NCBI GenBank assembly: GCA_902488465.1
Contig: CABTWE010000007.1
Location: 1-43,727, forward strand
Length of the DNA stretch: 43,727 bases
Reading direction: 5' to 3'
Source of the DNA: an uncultured Tissierellia bacterium
GTDB lineage: Bacteria > Bacillota > Clostridia > Tissierellales > Peptoniphilaceae
Shown here: one piece after another, positions 1 through 8,100 of the stretch
How the letters are laid out: the number at the start of each line of letters is the position of its first letter
Position numbering within the stretch: position 1 is the first letter of the stretch
Notes under the pieces: generated by a model
Told to the model about the DNA's origin: nothing
The model's input: the letters and a program-made list of their open reading frames with translations, nothing else
The model's database searches: none
Translations under genes and position numbers: made by a program

Positions 1-141
1 AAACAAGGAGTAATTAGCAAAGAAATATATTTACCAGATCACGCACCAGAAGAATATAAAGACCGAAAAACCTTGTGGAAGTTATCCATCATAAAAATTA
101 TTATATTTGAAAGTGGAGAGAATAAGAGTATTGAGTTTTAA
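1..141 (+). pseudogene. MobA/MobL-type relaxase fragment, truncated at contig edge
   Basis: An open frame enters from the left edge and stops at a TAA at 139-141. The first 26 or so residues contain YLPDHAPEEYKDRKTLW, which resembles the conserved segment of MobA/MobL (MobQ-type) conjugative relaxases, where a Pro-Glu-x-(Y/F)-x-Asp-Arg-x-x-Leu-Trp motif precedes a long helical region. After the LW the expected Asn-Glu-Val-Glu continuation is lost and the frame ends within about 20 residues. The copy therefore looks like a relic truncated by deletion or frameshift. The bulk of the gene, if any, lies outside the window. Family assignment rests on a short motif only. It points to a plasmid, integrative or mobilizable element at this end. 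Confidence 0.55.
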
Positions 142-251
142 AACTTTTACATTACTTGCCTTATGTGAATAATTTCTGATATTTATTAGAAAATAGATAA
201 TAAGGAAACATTTAAAGAAATTAAATGAAATGGCATAAAGATATTTTTAAG

Positions 252-280
252 CGATTAGAAGTAGAGTCTAATCGTTTTTT
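252..280 (+). terminator. Intrinsic terminator-like hairpin
   Basis: Arms CGATTAGA (252-259) and TCTAATCG (267-274) are perfectly complementary around a 7-base loop and are followed directly by six T (275-280). It would end transcription coming from the relaxase relic. Confidence 0.6.
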
Positions 281-362
281 ATTTAATATATTTCTCGTTC
301 AGCTCAACATATATTTCTTCAAATCTATAACTTGTTGTGTAATAAAATCCATTACTATTCAT
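279..362 (-). pseudogene. Short minus-strand ORF, probable C-terminal gene remnant
   Basis: Reading the minus strand from an ATG at 362-360 gives 27 residues ending at a TAA at 281-279. The frame is also open upstream for about 11 more codons to near 395. The peptide is aromatic and acidic (it contains YRFEEIYVELNEKYIK) and reads like the tail of a real protein rather than random AT-rich translation. No family is recognised. It lies antisense to the transcription implied by the flanking promoters. It may equally be chance. Confidence 0.25.
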
Positions 363-405
363 ATTAAGATGATGAATTGTTATAGGATATAAAATTTAAT
401 CGCAA

Positions 406-444
406 TTGAATTCTTGTCACGGACACGATATAATATCTGTGACA
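406..444 (+). promoter_or_regulatory. Promoter wrapped in an inverted-repeat operator
   Basis: TTGAAT (406-411) and TATAAT (429-434) are separated by exactly 17 bases, a near-consensus sigma-A promoter. Arms TGTCACGGA (415-423) and TCTGTGACA (436-444) are inverted repeats matching at 8 of 9 positions with a 12-base centre. They cover the spacer and straddle the -10 box. A dimeric repressor bound here would block RNA polymerase. The regulator cannot be named from the sequence. Confidence 0.6.
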
Positions 445-457
445 TAAGAGGATTGCA

Positions 458-520
458 ATGAGTTCATATATGGAATTAATTTTAGAAAAAAATAGGTACA
501 TTTTGATTACAAGATTATAA
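458..520 (+). pseudogene. 20-codon ORF downstream of the operator promoter
   Basis: An ATG at 458, preceded by AAGAGGA as a plausible ribosome site, opens a 20-residue frame that stops at 518-520. Its strong, apparently regulated promoter suggests it was once the start of a longer gene, perhaps a self-regulated repressor, whose body has been deleted. It might also be a genuine leader peptide. No family is recognisable. Confidence 0.3.
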
Positions 521-545
521 ATTAATGTTAGGACAAAAATATTTT

Positions 546-560
546 TGATATAATATCTGT
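546..560 (+). promoter_or_regulatory. Extended -10 promoter of the ClbS-like gene
   Basis: TG-A-TATAAT (546-554) is an extended -10 element lying 29 bases before the start codon at 584. No good -35 is visible (TGTTAG at 526-531 is weak), as is usual for extended -10 promoters. The block GATATAATATCTGT (547-560) is identical to bases 427-440 in the upstream operator promoter. Confidence 0.55.
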
Positions 561-583
561 ATACAAACCACGGAGGTCGACAT

Positions 584-1102
584 ATGAAGTCTTATGAAAG
601 CAAGGAAGAATTAAAAAATGAGATAAAGAAAGCTTTTGAAAAGTATATTTCCGAGTTTGACAATATACCGGAAGAACTAAAAGATAAAAGAGTAGAAGAA
701 GTTGATAGGACGCCCGCAGAAAATCTTGCCTATCAAGTAGGTTGGACAACTTTACTCTTGAAATGGGAAGAAGATGAGAGAAAAGGACTGAAAGTTAAAA
801 CACCGTCAGATAATTTCAAATGGAATCAACTTGGAGAATTATATGAATGGTTCACTGATACTTATGCTCATAAATCTTTAAAGGAGTTAAAAGAACAATT
901 AACACAAAATGTAGAAAATATTTGTCTTATGATAGATGAATTGACAGATGAAGAGTTATTTAAACCACATATGAGAAAATGGGCGGATGAGGCAACCAAA
1001 ACCGCAACTTGGGAAGTGTATAAGTTTATTCATGTAAATACAGTAGCACCGTTTGGAACATTTAGGACTAAGATTAGAAAATGGAAGAAGTTAGTTTTGT
1101 AG
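584..1102 (+). CDS. ClbS/DfsB family four-helix-bundle protein
   Basis: This 172-residue protein resembles the ClbS/DfsB family (DUF1706), DinB-like four-helix proteins. The founding member, ClbS, protects colibactin producers by hydrolysing the toxin's cyclopropane; most relatives have no known substrate. Supporting features are the family length, the N-terminal YxSKEEL helix start, the EVDRTPAENLAYQVGW segment around residues 39-54, the FKWNQLGELYEWF segment, and a basic C-terminus. The ribosome site GGAGG sits 9 bases before the ATG. No DinB metal-binding His triad is claimed. No colibactin-like biosynthetic genes are present, so it is more likely a general small-molecule or stress protein carried in an accessory region. 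Confidence 0.85.
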   Translation: MKSYESKEELKNEIKKAFEKYISEFDNIPEELKDKRVEEVDRTPAENLAYQVGWTTLLLKWEEDERKGLKVKTPSDNFKWNQLGELYEWFTDTYAHKSLKELKEQLTQNVENICLMIDELTDEELFKPHMRKWADEATKTATWEVYKFIHVNTVAPFGTFRTKIRKWKKLVL

Positions 1103-1149
1103 GTTTATATGAATCTAATACTATTAGAATTAAAAAAGATTATTAGGCT

Positions 1150-1215
1150 ATGGCAGAAATAATATATGGAGAGTATCCAAACCTTGAAGAGATGATAAAA
1201 ATTCTTCAAAAGTAG
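1150..1215 (+). pseudogene. 21-codon ORF, possible gene remnant
   Basis: An ATG at 1150 opens a frame for 21 residues (MAEIIYGEYPNLEEMIKILQK, slightly amphipathic) ending in TAG at 1213-1215. The sequence looks protein-like but has no clear ribosome site and no recognised family. It may be debris of a mobile-element gene, or chance. Confidence 0.2.
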
Positions 1216-1280
1216 GAAAAATAAATTAATATGTATATAGAATTATCCTGAAAATAATACAATAAGATTGAGAAATATTT

Positions 1281-1310
1281 TGAGCGGGAGAGAAATCTTC
1301 CGCTCATTTT
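1281..1310 (+). terminator. GAAA-loop terminator downstream of the ClbS-like gene
   Basis: The arms starting TGAGCGG (1281-1287) and ending CCGCTCA (1300-1306) pair into an 11-bp stem, with one G-U pair, closed by a GAAA tetraloop (1292-1295). They are followed by ATTTTGT. The T tract is short, so termination may be partial. Confidence 0.6.
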
Positions 1311-1477
1311 GTCTATATTAAACCAAAATTTTTACATAAAGCGCTTATGGAAAAAAATGAAATAAATATAAATTTTTCAATAAATCATTTCCACAAACAT
1401 TTGATTTATAAATGTTAAATTATGTGAATCAAGCGGTTTCTAAAGTTATTATTTTATAAAAATAAAGAATTCATTTT

Positions 1478-1506
1478 TTGAAAATTATCTTGTTTTATGG
1501 TATTCT
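1478..1506 (+). promoter_or_regulatory. Promoter of the uppS-polC operon
   Basis: TTGAAA (1478-1483), 17 bases, then TATTCT (1501-1506), with a TG one base upstream of the -10 (extended -10). It lies 30 bases before the uppS start codon. Confidence 0.65.
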
Positions 1507-1536
1507 ATATTAAAGATTATTTTTAAAGAGGATTTT

Positions 1537-2217
1537 ATGCATTTAGCAATTATTATGGATGGAAACGGCAGGTGGGCGAAGGCGCGCATGATGCCGAGGA
1601 CATATGGCCACAAGGTCGGTATGGAGAAGGTTATAGAGACGATTGAGTGGGCGGACGAGCGGGGAATTGATGTTCTCACCCTTTACGCTTTTTCAACCGA
1701 AAATTGGAAGAGGCCCGAAAGCGAGGTCAGTTTTTTGATGAATCTTTTGGTCACTTATGTGGACAAGGAGCTAAAAAAGCTGCACGAAAAGAATGCGATT
1801 GTGCGAGTTTTGGGCGATATGTCGGAGCTTCCGGAGATTGTTCAAAAAAAGCTCGGGGAATCGATTGAACTCACAAAGAACAACACGGGACTCGTCGTGA
1901 ATTTCGCGATAAACTATTCGGGTCGTGCGGAGATTGTGCATGCTGTGAATGGAATTATCGAGGATGCAAAGGCGGGGAAAATCGACAAGATTGACTACGA
2001 CAAGCTTTCGGATTATTTTTACACGCATGGCGAAGAAGACCCCGATTTGATTTTGAGAACGAGCGGAGAGATGCGATTGTCGAACTTTTTGCTTCTACAG
2101 GCGGCTTATTCGGAGCTGATGTTTATCGATGAGAGCTGGCCCGAAATAAATCGCGAGATTTTGGACAGATGTTTGAACGATTTTAAAAAGAGAAATCGCA
2201 GATTTGGAGGTTTGTAG
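1537..2217 (+). CDS. uppS: Isoprenyl transferase (undecaprenyl diphosphate synthase)
   Basis: Cis-prenyltransferase that condenses isopentenyl diphosphate with farnesyl diphosphate to make the undecaprenyl carrier used for peptidoglycan. The MDGNGRWA motif is at the very N-terminus (catalytic Asp8), followed by TLYAFSTENW and the C-terminal DPDLILRTSGEMRLSNF and RRFGG motifs. The chosen ATG is 4 bases after AAAGAGGA; no in-frame upstream start with a ribosome site is apparent. At 226 residues it lacks the roughly 15-25-residue N-terminal extension of many relatives. The usually conserved Trp after SNFLL is Leu here (FLLLQAAY). It is the first gene of the lipid, replication and translation superoperon; its stop is one base from the cdsA start. 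Confidence 0.96.
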   Translation: MHLAIIMDGNGRWAKARMMPRTYGHKVGMEKVIETIEWADERGIDVLTLYAFSTENWKRPESEVSFLMNLLVTYVDKELKKLHEKNAIVRVLGDMSELPEIVQKKLGESIELTKNNTGLVVNFAINYSGRAEIVHAVNGIIEDAKAGKIDKIDYDKLSDYFYTHGEEDPDLILRTSGEMRLSNFLLLQAAYSELMFIDESWPEINREILDRCLNDFKKRNRRFGGL

Positions 2218-2218
2218 A

Positions 2219-3040
2219 ATGTCAACTTTTAAAACGCGTTTAATTACGGGGATTTTCATTGTCGCCGTGTATGCTATAATGTATTTTTTGGGAGCGACAG
2301 CAGTCACTGCATTCACAACGCTCATGATGCTTTTTGCGATTGTCGAACTTAGAAATGCATTCAGAAATATCGATGTTAAAATAAATTATGTGCCGATAAT
2401 GGTTGCGGTTTTCTTGAAAGCCACGCTTTCGTATGTGCTTAAAACCTTTGAGTCGACAAGTTATCTAATTCCGCTTGAGAAAGTGATTTTTGCGGTTTTA
2501 GTTTTAACGCTTTTTATAACTTATGTGTTCGATTTGACGGAAAAGAGACTTTTAAACTTTGGTATGTCGCTTATGACGGCGCTATACATTGTCTATATCG
2601 GAACTTTTTTCTCGAATTATACAAGCGAAAATCACCACTATTTTCTCGTGATTTTTGCAATTACAACGGGTGCAGACGTGTTTGCATATTTGGGCGGTTC
2701 GCTTTTAGGAAAGAAGAAACTCTGCCCGAAAGTCTCGCCGAAAAAAACTGTAGAAGGCGCTGTTTGTGGACTTTTGGGAGCGATTGTGCTCGGACTTGTT
2801 CCGATTCATTTTATATTTCCAAGTGTAAAAATCGACTTTAAATTGATTGTAGCACTTGTTGTGCTCGGAATTTTAGCGGAGATTGGAGATCTGTTTGCAT
2901 CGGGTATCAAGCGTGCGACAGGAATCAAGGACTACGGCGATCTTTTGCCGGGCCACGGAGGAATTTTGGATAGATTTGACAGTCTGCTCTTTGTTTCGTT
3001 CGGGCTTTATATTATATTTATTGAAGTGGGGATTTTATGA
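2219..3040 (+). CDS. cdsA: Phosphatidate cytidylyltransferase
   Basis: Integral-membrane CDP-diacylglycerol synthase that converts CTP and phosphatidic acid into CDP-DAG, the branch point for phospholipids. The 273-residue protein has about seven or eight hydrophobic segments. It carries the family signature near residues 228-254 (SGIKRATGIKDYGDLLPG then HGGILDRFD), including the paired Asp residues that bind metal. The ATG at 2219 is chosen because GGAGG (2206-2210) is 8 bases upstream; an in-frame TTG at 2204 lies on top of that site. The 3' end overlaps rseP by four bases (ATGA), implying translational coupling. Classical dxr does not follow it here. Confidence 0.96.
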   Translation: MSTFKTRLITGIFIVAVYAIMYFLGATAVTAFTTLMMLFAIVELRNAFRNIDVKINYVPIMVAVFLKATLSYVLKTFESTSYLIPLEKVIFAVLVLTLFITYVFDLTEKRLLNFGMSLMTALYIVYIGTFFSNYTSENHHYFLVIFAITTGADVFAYLGGSLLGKKKLCPKVSPKKTVEGAVCGLLGAIVLGLVPIHFIFPSVKIDFKLIVALVVLGILAEIGDLFASGIKRATGIKDYGDLLPGHGGILDRFDSLLFVSFGLYIIFIEVGIL

Positions 3041-4056
3041 AGATAGTTTTATCATTATTTATATTACTTTTTATCGTGACAGTTCACGAGTGGGGTCATT
3101 TTATCGCCGGAAGGATTTCGGGCGTTCGCGTTTATGAATTTGCAATCGGTTTCGGACCGAAACTTTTTTCGTGGTTTAAAAACGGCACAAAGTTTACTAT
3201 AAGACTCTTACCGCTCGGCGGATTTTGCAGTTTTGACAAAGACGAAACCAAAAACAGCGAAAAGGAAAAACAACTTTTCGAGGAGTTTGACGATTCGAAA
3301 TACACTGCACTTCCTGATGCATCGTTCGGCAAGAAGATGTTTATCATTTTAAACGGAATCATCATGAATTTTGTGCTTGCTTATGTTTTATTCTTTTTTA
3401 TTTTTACATTCATAGGCACGCAAAGCATGACTGTTGACCAAATCATGCCGAATTCAGTCGCAGAAAAGGTCGAAATGATGCCGGGCGATGAAATTTTAAA
3501 AGTAAATGACAGAGATGTGAAAAATATTAATGAATTCACGAAGGACAAGGATTTTCTTTCGGAAGATGGATTTAAAATGACAATAAAGAGAAACGGTGAA
3601 ATCGAAACGATAGACGTTCCTAGTTTAAAGGAAAACGGCTCGTTCGGTGTTTCATTTAAACTGATTAAATCGCCGGCAAAGGCTTTCAAAGAAGCGGCAT
3701 CGACGATTTGGGATATGCTTGGGCAAATTTTCGGTGTTTTAAAGAAGATATTTGTTAAAGTTGATGACCAAATGATGGGAATTGTCGGATTTGCAGGATT
3801 TATGACGAAACAAGAGAGCATAAGTCTTTTGATGATTTTGCTTTTGATTGCGGGCATCAGCGTGTCAGTCGGAGCATTCAATCTCTTGCCAATCATTCCT
3901 TTGGACGGTGGACAAGCTGTTATCTATATAATAGAAAAAATTATCGGAAAACCGATTTCAGAAAAGGCAAGAACAGCTATTTCCTATGTTGGAATGGCAT
4001 TTATGCTATATTTATTTGTTCGAGTGACATACAACGACATTTTAAGATTGAGGTGA
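3037..4056 (+). CDS. rseP: RIP metalloprotease RseP (site-2 protease)
   Basis: Membrane-embedded zinc protease that cleaves transmembrane anti-sigma factors or remnant signal peptides within the bilayer. The HEWGH zinc motif is at residues 17-21 in the first transmembrane helix. A single PDZ domain occupies roughly residues 125-200 (around PGDEILKVNDRDV). The third zinc-ligand motif LDGG is at 289-292, with the preceding NLLPIIP segment. The length of 339 residues is normal for the Firmicutes RseP/RasP type. It overlaps cdsA by four bases and lies 4 bases before ispG. The target anti-sigma factor is not in the window. Confidence 0.95.
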   Translation: MKIVLSLFILLFIVTVHEWGHFIAGRISGVRVYEFAIGFGPKLFSWFKNGTKFTIRLLPLGGFCSFDKDETKNSEKEKQLFEEFDDSKYTALPDASFGKKMFIILNGIIMNFVLAYVLFFFIFTFIGTQSMTVDQIMPNSVAEKVEMMPGDEILKVNDRDVKNINEFTKDKDFLSEDGFKMTIKRNGEIETIDVPSLKENGSFGVSFKLIKSPAKAFKEAASTIWDMLGQIFGVLKKIFVKVDDQMMGIVGFAGFMTKQESISLLMILLLIAGISVSVGAFNLLPIIPLDGGQAVIYIIEKIIGKPISEKARTAISYVGMAFMLYLFVRVTYNDILRLR

Positions 4057-4060
4057 TTTT

Positions 4061-5119
4061 ATGTCGGAGACCTTGAAGATATTTGTTGGAGGAGTTCCCG
4101 TCGGAGGGGGAGCTCCTGTTAGCGTGCAAACAATGACGAATACAGACACAAAAGATGTGGAAGCGACAGTAAATCAAATTCTTTTGTGCGAAAAATACGG
4201 GCTCGACATTGTTAGGTCAGCAATAAATGACGAGGCGGATGCAAAGGCTTTAAAAGAGATAAAAAAACACATTCATGTGCCGGTTGTTGCTGACATTCAA
4301 TACGACTACAGCCTTGCTATGTGGGCACTTGAAAACGGTGCGGACTGCATAAGAATAAATCCGGGCAATATGAAAAGTAAAGAAGATTTGAAAAAGCTTG
4401 TGAGTGCTCTAAAATCCGTGAATGTTCCGATAAGAATCGGAGTGAACTCGGGTTCTATTGCGACTGATGTAATCGACCGTTTCGGCGGTGTGAACGCAAA
4501 GTCACTTGTTTCTTCGGCAATCATGGAAACGGAGACTTTGGAAGATTTGGACTTTAGAAATTTTAAGGTTGCAATAAAAAGCTCCGACATAAAGACATGT
4601 GTCGAAAGTTATAGAGAGTACTCGAAACTAAAGAATTATCCGCTCCACCTCGGTGTGACCGAAGCAGGACCATACGAAGAAGGCTCCATAAAGAGTGCAA
4701 TCGGAATCGGAGCGCTCCTTCTCGAAGGAATAGGAGACACTATAAGGGTCAGTTTGACCGACGAGCCGTACAAAGAGGTTATTGCGGGAAATTATATTTT
4801 AAAGAGTCTTGGGCTCAATAAACAAGGCATAAACCTTATAAGCTGTCCGACATGCGCAAGGACAAACGGCGATATGATCACAATGGTCAAAGATTTTAAG
4901 GCGAGAGAGCCGAAAATAAAGGGCAAGATGAGCGTTGCGATTATGGGTTGCCACGTGAACGGTCCGGGTGAAGCGAGAGAAGCGGACATCGGACTTGCAC
5001 TAAATAAAAAGGGCGGCATCATTTTTAAAAAGGGTAAAATTTTGGAGGAAGTCACGAGAACTGACGCTATAACAACGCTTATAGAGAGAATTACGGAGAT
5101 TGACAATGAACATAATTGA
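4061..5119 (+). CDS. ispG: 4-hydroxy-3-methylbut-2-enyl diphosphate synthase
   Basis: Iron-sulfur enzyme of the MEP isoprenoid pathway that reductively opens methylerythritol cyclodiphosphate to HMBPP. The 352-residue sequence has the N-terminal VSVQTMTNTDTKDV barrel motif. The [4Fe-4S] ligands are Cys262 and Cys265 (SCPTCAR), Cys297 (MGCHVNGPGEA) and Glu304. The start ATG follows GAGGTGATTTT. The end overlaps polC by 14 bases. Its presence implies that dxr and the other MEP genes lie elsewhere, since dxr is missing from its frequent position between cdsA and rseP. Confidence 0.96.
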   Translation: MSETLKIFVGGVPVGGGAPVSVQTMTNTDTKDVEATVNQILLCEKYGLDIVRSAINDEADAKALKEIKKHIHVPVVADIQYDYSLAMWALENGADCIRINPGNMKSKEDLKKLVSALKSVNVPIRIGVNSGSIATDVIDRFGGVNAKSLVSSAIMETETLEDLDFRNFKVAIKSSDIKTCVESYREYSKLKNYPLHLGVTEAGPYEEGSIKSAIGIGALLLEGIGDTIRVSLTDEPYKEVIAGNYILKSLGLNKQGINLISCPTCARTNGDMITMVKDFKAREPKIKGKMSVAIMGCHVNGPGEAREADIGLALNKKGGIIFKKGKILEEVTRTDAITTLIERITEIDNEHN

Positions 5120-8100
5120 TTCTGTTTTAACCTGTGATGAGGACAGAAAATTTTATAGTGAAAGAGGCTTTCGAATCGACAAAGCTGTTTTTTATGCGAA
5201 GAATAAAGAGCTGGACATCTTTTCAACTTCGGACATGGAGCTTTCAAACGAGGATATTTCGTTTTTAAAAAATAAATTCAGCGATTTTTTTCCGAGTTGT
5301 AAAATTTCAATTGATAATTTTTCGAGAAATCTAAACGAACTTGAAGACGAGGACTACGATCTTGCGACAATTGAGGAGACCATAAACAATATATCGGAGG
5401 ATGAGTACGAGGAGCTCAAAAACAAAATAGAGAATGAAGACGCAAGTTATGTTGAAGATCATCAGGCACTTATGGAAAATCTCAAAAAAGAGTCAAATGC
5501 AAAAAAATCAGATGATAAGCCACAAAAAAAGACTTATTATAAACCGAAGACAAATAAATTCGGCGAGATTATAAAGATTAAAGAACTTTCCGAAGAAGAC
5601 ACTTTCCCGACAATTGAGGGGGAAGTTTTTTCGATTACAAAGACGGACACGAGAACGGAAGGGCTTAAAATTGCGAAGTTTTTTGTGTACGACGGAACTG
5701 AAAGTATCTGTGTGAAATGTTTTTTGAGAAATGAGCAGAACGACGAGTTCGATAATTCCGTTAAAAAAGGAACGAGACTTCGTTTAAACGGCGAGTACAA
5801 ATACGACAAATTCGATCATCAAATGTCGATTTTGATGCGAAACTATGAAGTCGTCCCGAAGGTTGATAAGATTGACGACAGCGAGAACAAGCGAGTTGAA
5901 ATTCATGCACACACTAAGATGAGTCTGCTTGAAGGTTCGATTGAGCCGGAAGATTTGGTAAACATTTACAGAAAGATGGGTCACCGCGGGATTTTTGTGA
6001 CCGACAATGCGTGCGTTCAAGCTTACCCGAACATCATGGATATGGGTGACGAGAATTTTAAAATCGGTTACGGCATGGAAGCGAACTTTTTTGACGACAC
6101 CGAAAAATATGTGCAGGATTATAGTGAAAATAGCGGCGACTATGTGGTTTTCGATATCGAAACAACAGGGCTCAATCCTTATGAATGTGAGCTCATTGAA
6201 ATCGGTGCAGTAAAGGTTCGTGATGGCGAGATTATCGAAAGATACAATCAACTTATTAAACCGAAGGCCCCGATTCCGACTGTCATTTCAAATCTCACGA
6301 GTATCGACGATGAACTCGTGAAAAATGAGCCGTATTTCGAGGACATCAAAGACGATTTTCTTGCATTTATTGACGGTTGCGTGCTTGTTGCGCACAATGC
6401 AAACTTCGACGTAGGGTTTATTAAACAGAAGTTTTTGAAGTTCGGCATTGAGATTAAAAATCCGTTTGCGGACACGATGAAGATGGCACGCGATTTGATT
6501 GAAGGCGTGAGAAATTATAAACTCGACACTTTGACAGACAGGCTAAACATTAGACTCGTCAGTCACCACAGAGCGGTTGACGACGCTGAAGCAACTGCGC
6601 ACCTTTTCATAAATATGATGACAATGCTAAAGACTTCGGGAAAAATCGAAAGCTATTCCGACCTTTACAAAGTTCCGTACGAGGACAGACGCACGAGTTA
6701 CAAAATGTTAATTTACGTGAAGAACTATATCGGACTTAAAAATTTATATCTAATTATTACAAAGAGCTGCACAGAGAACTTCAACAAAGTTCCACGCGTC
6801 AGTTTGTCGGATTTGATGGCTCACAGAGAGGGACTTATACTCGGAGCTGAAGCGATTAAAGGCGAGATTTTCTCGTATTACTCCGACGGTTTTCTCTATT
6901 CCGACATCAAGAGCCGCCTTGAAAAATACGATTTTTGCGAAGTGCAACCGACGGACCACTACGCCGGTCTTTTGGGTGCGAAGTATCCCCAAATTTCAAA
7001 TATTTCGAATGTTCTCGGAGGATATTTCGAATTTTTATCGAATGCAAATGTTAAGATGATCGCGGGCGGAAATGTGTATGAGAAAACGCCGGAAGATGTT
7101 ATATATCGTAAGATTTTGGGAAAAAGCCGCGGAGATTACAGGGCTGACTTTGCACCGCCACTATATATAAAAACTACAAAGGAAATTATTGACGGGCTCG
7201 ACTATGTCCCGTACGACAAGAAAGAGGAAATCGTTGTCACCAACACAAATTGGTTACTCGACGAAGTGGAAACTATGAGAGCGATACCACGAGAAAAATT
7301 TCCGCCGATTATCGAAGGCTCGGAAGATGAACTTCGAAATACATGTATTGAAAATGCAAAGAAAATTTATGGAGACCCGCTTCCGGAAATTGTCGATAAA
7401 AGACTCGAAAAAGAACTCCATTCGATTATCGGAAACGGTTACTCCGTCATGTATATCATTGCAAAGAAGCTCGTTCAAAAGTCGAACTCCGACGGTTATC
7501 TCGTCGGGAGCCGTGGTTCGGTCGGCTCGAGTTTTGCGGCAACGATGAGCGATATCACGGAAGTAAATCCGCTTCCGCCGCATTATGTTTGCAAAAAATG
7601 CAAGTACAGCAAGTTCTTTACAAACGGCGAGTACAATGTCGGAATCGATATGCCTGACGAAGTGTGTCCGGTGTGCGGTGAGCCGCTTAAAAAAGACGGA
7701 TTTAATATTCCTTTTGAAACATTTTTGGGTTTCAATGGAGACAAAGAGCCGGATATCGACCTAAACTTTGCGGGCGAATATCAAAGTGTGGCACATAAAT
7801 TTGTCGAAGAACTTTTCGGTGAGGGCTATGTGTTTAGAGCGGGAACGCTTGCAAAGATTCAGGACAAGGTCGGATACGGATATGTTAAAAACTATTTCGA
7901 GGAACACGGAGAGGTGGTCTCGGAAGCGGAAATAAATCGACTTATACAAGGAATCGTCGGCATTAAAAGAACCACCGGACAACATCCGGGTGGAATTATG
8001 ATCGTTCCGAAAAGCAAAGACATCCACGATTTTTCACCGGTGCAATATCCTGCGGACGATGCCTCAACCGGAGTTTTTACGACGCACTTTGCGTATAAAG

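Larger units (their letters stand above)
142..583. other. Gene-poor accessory spacer with gene debris and promoters
   Basis: These 442 bases carry no full-length gene. They contain a plus-strand hairpin with a T run (252-280), a minus-strand protein-like stub ending at 279, a strong promoter embedded in an inverted repeat (406-444) driving a 20-codon ORF, and a second promoter sharing a 14-base block (546-560) just before the ClbS-like gene. The composition is more AT-rich than the operon that follows. The pattern fits eroded mobile-element DNA. Confidence 0.5.
1103..1536. other. Intergenic spacer between the accessory gene and the core operon
   Basis: These 434 bases hold only very short frames (a 17-residue one at 1109-1162 and a 21-residue one at 1150-1215), a terminator hairpin near 1281-1306, about 170 bases of very AT-rich DNA in which I see nothing, and then the uppS promoter at 1478-1506. 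It marks the junction between variable DNA and the conserved superoperon. Confidence 0.6.

Noticed and set aside
223..390. A plus-strand frame of more than 50 codons from the ATG at 223.
   Set aside because: It runs through the terminator hairpin, has poor composition and no clear ribosome site.
567..586. GTCGAC and CATATG (SalI and NdeI sites) flank the SD of the ClbS-like gene, resembling a cloning junction.
   Set aside because: No vector sequence surrounds it, and the promoter and coding sequence look natural; two 6-base sites this close can occur by chance.
1335..1349. Palindromic core AAGCGCTT upstream of uppS resembling a CcpA cre site.
   Set aside because: Flanking positions do not match the cre consensus (AT instead of TG on the left, TG instead of CA on the right), and uppS is not a typical catabolite-controlled gene.
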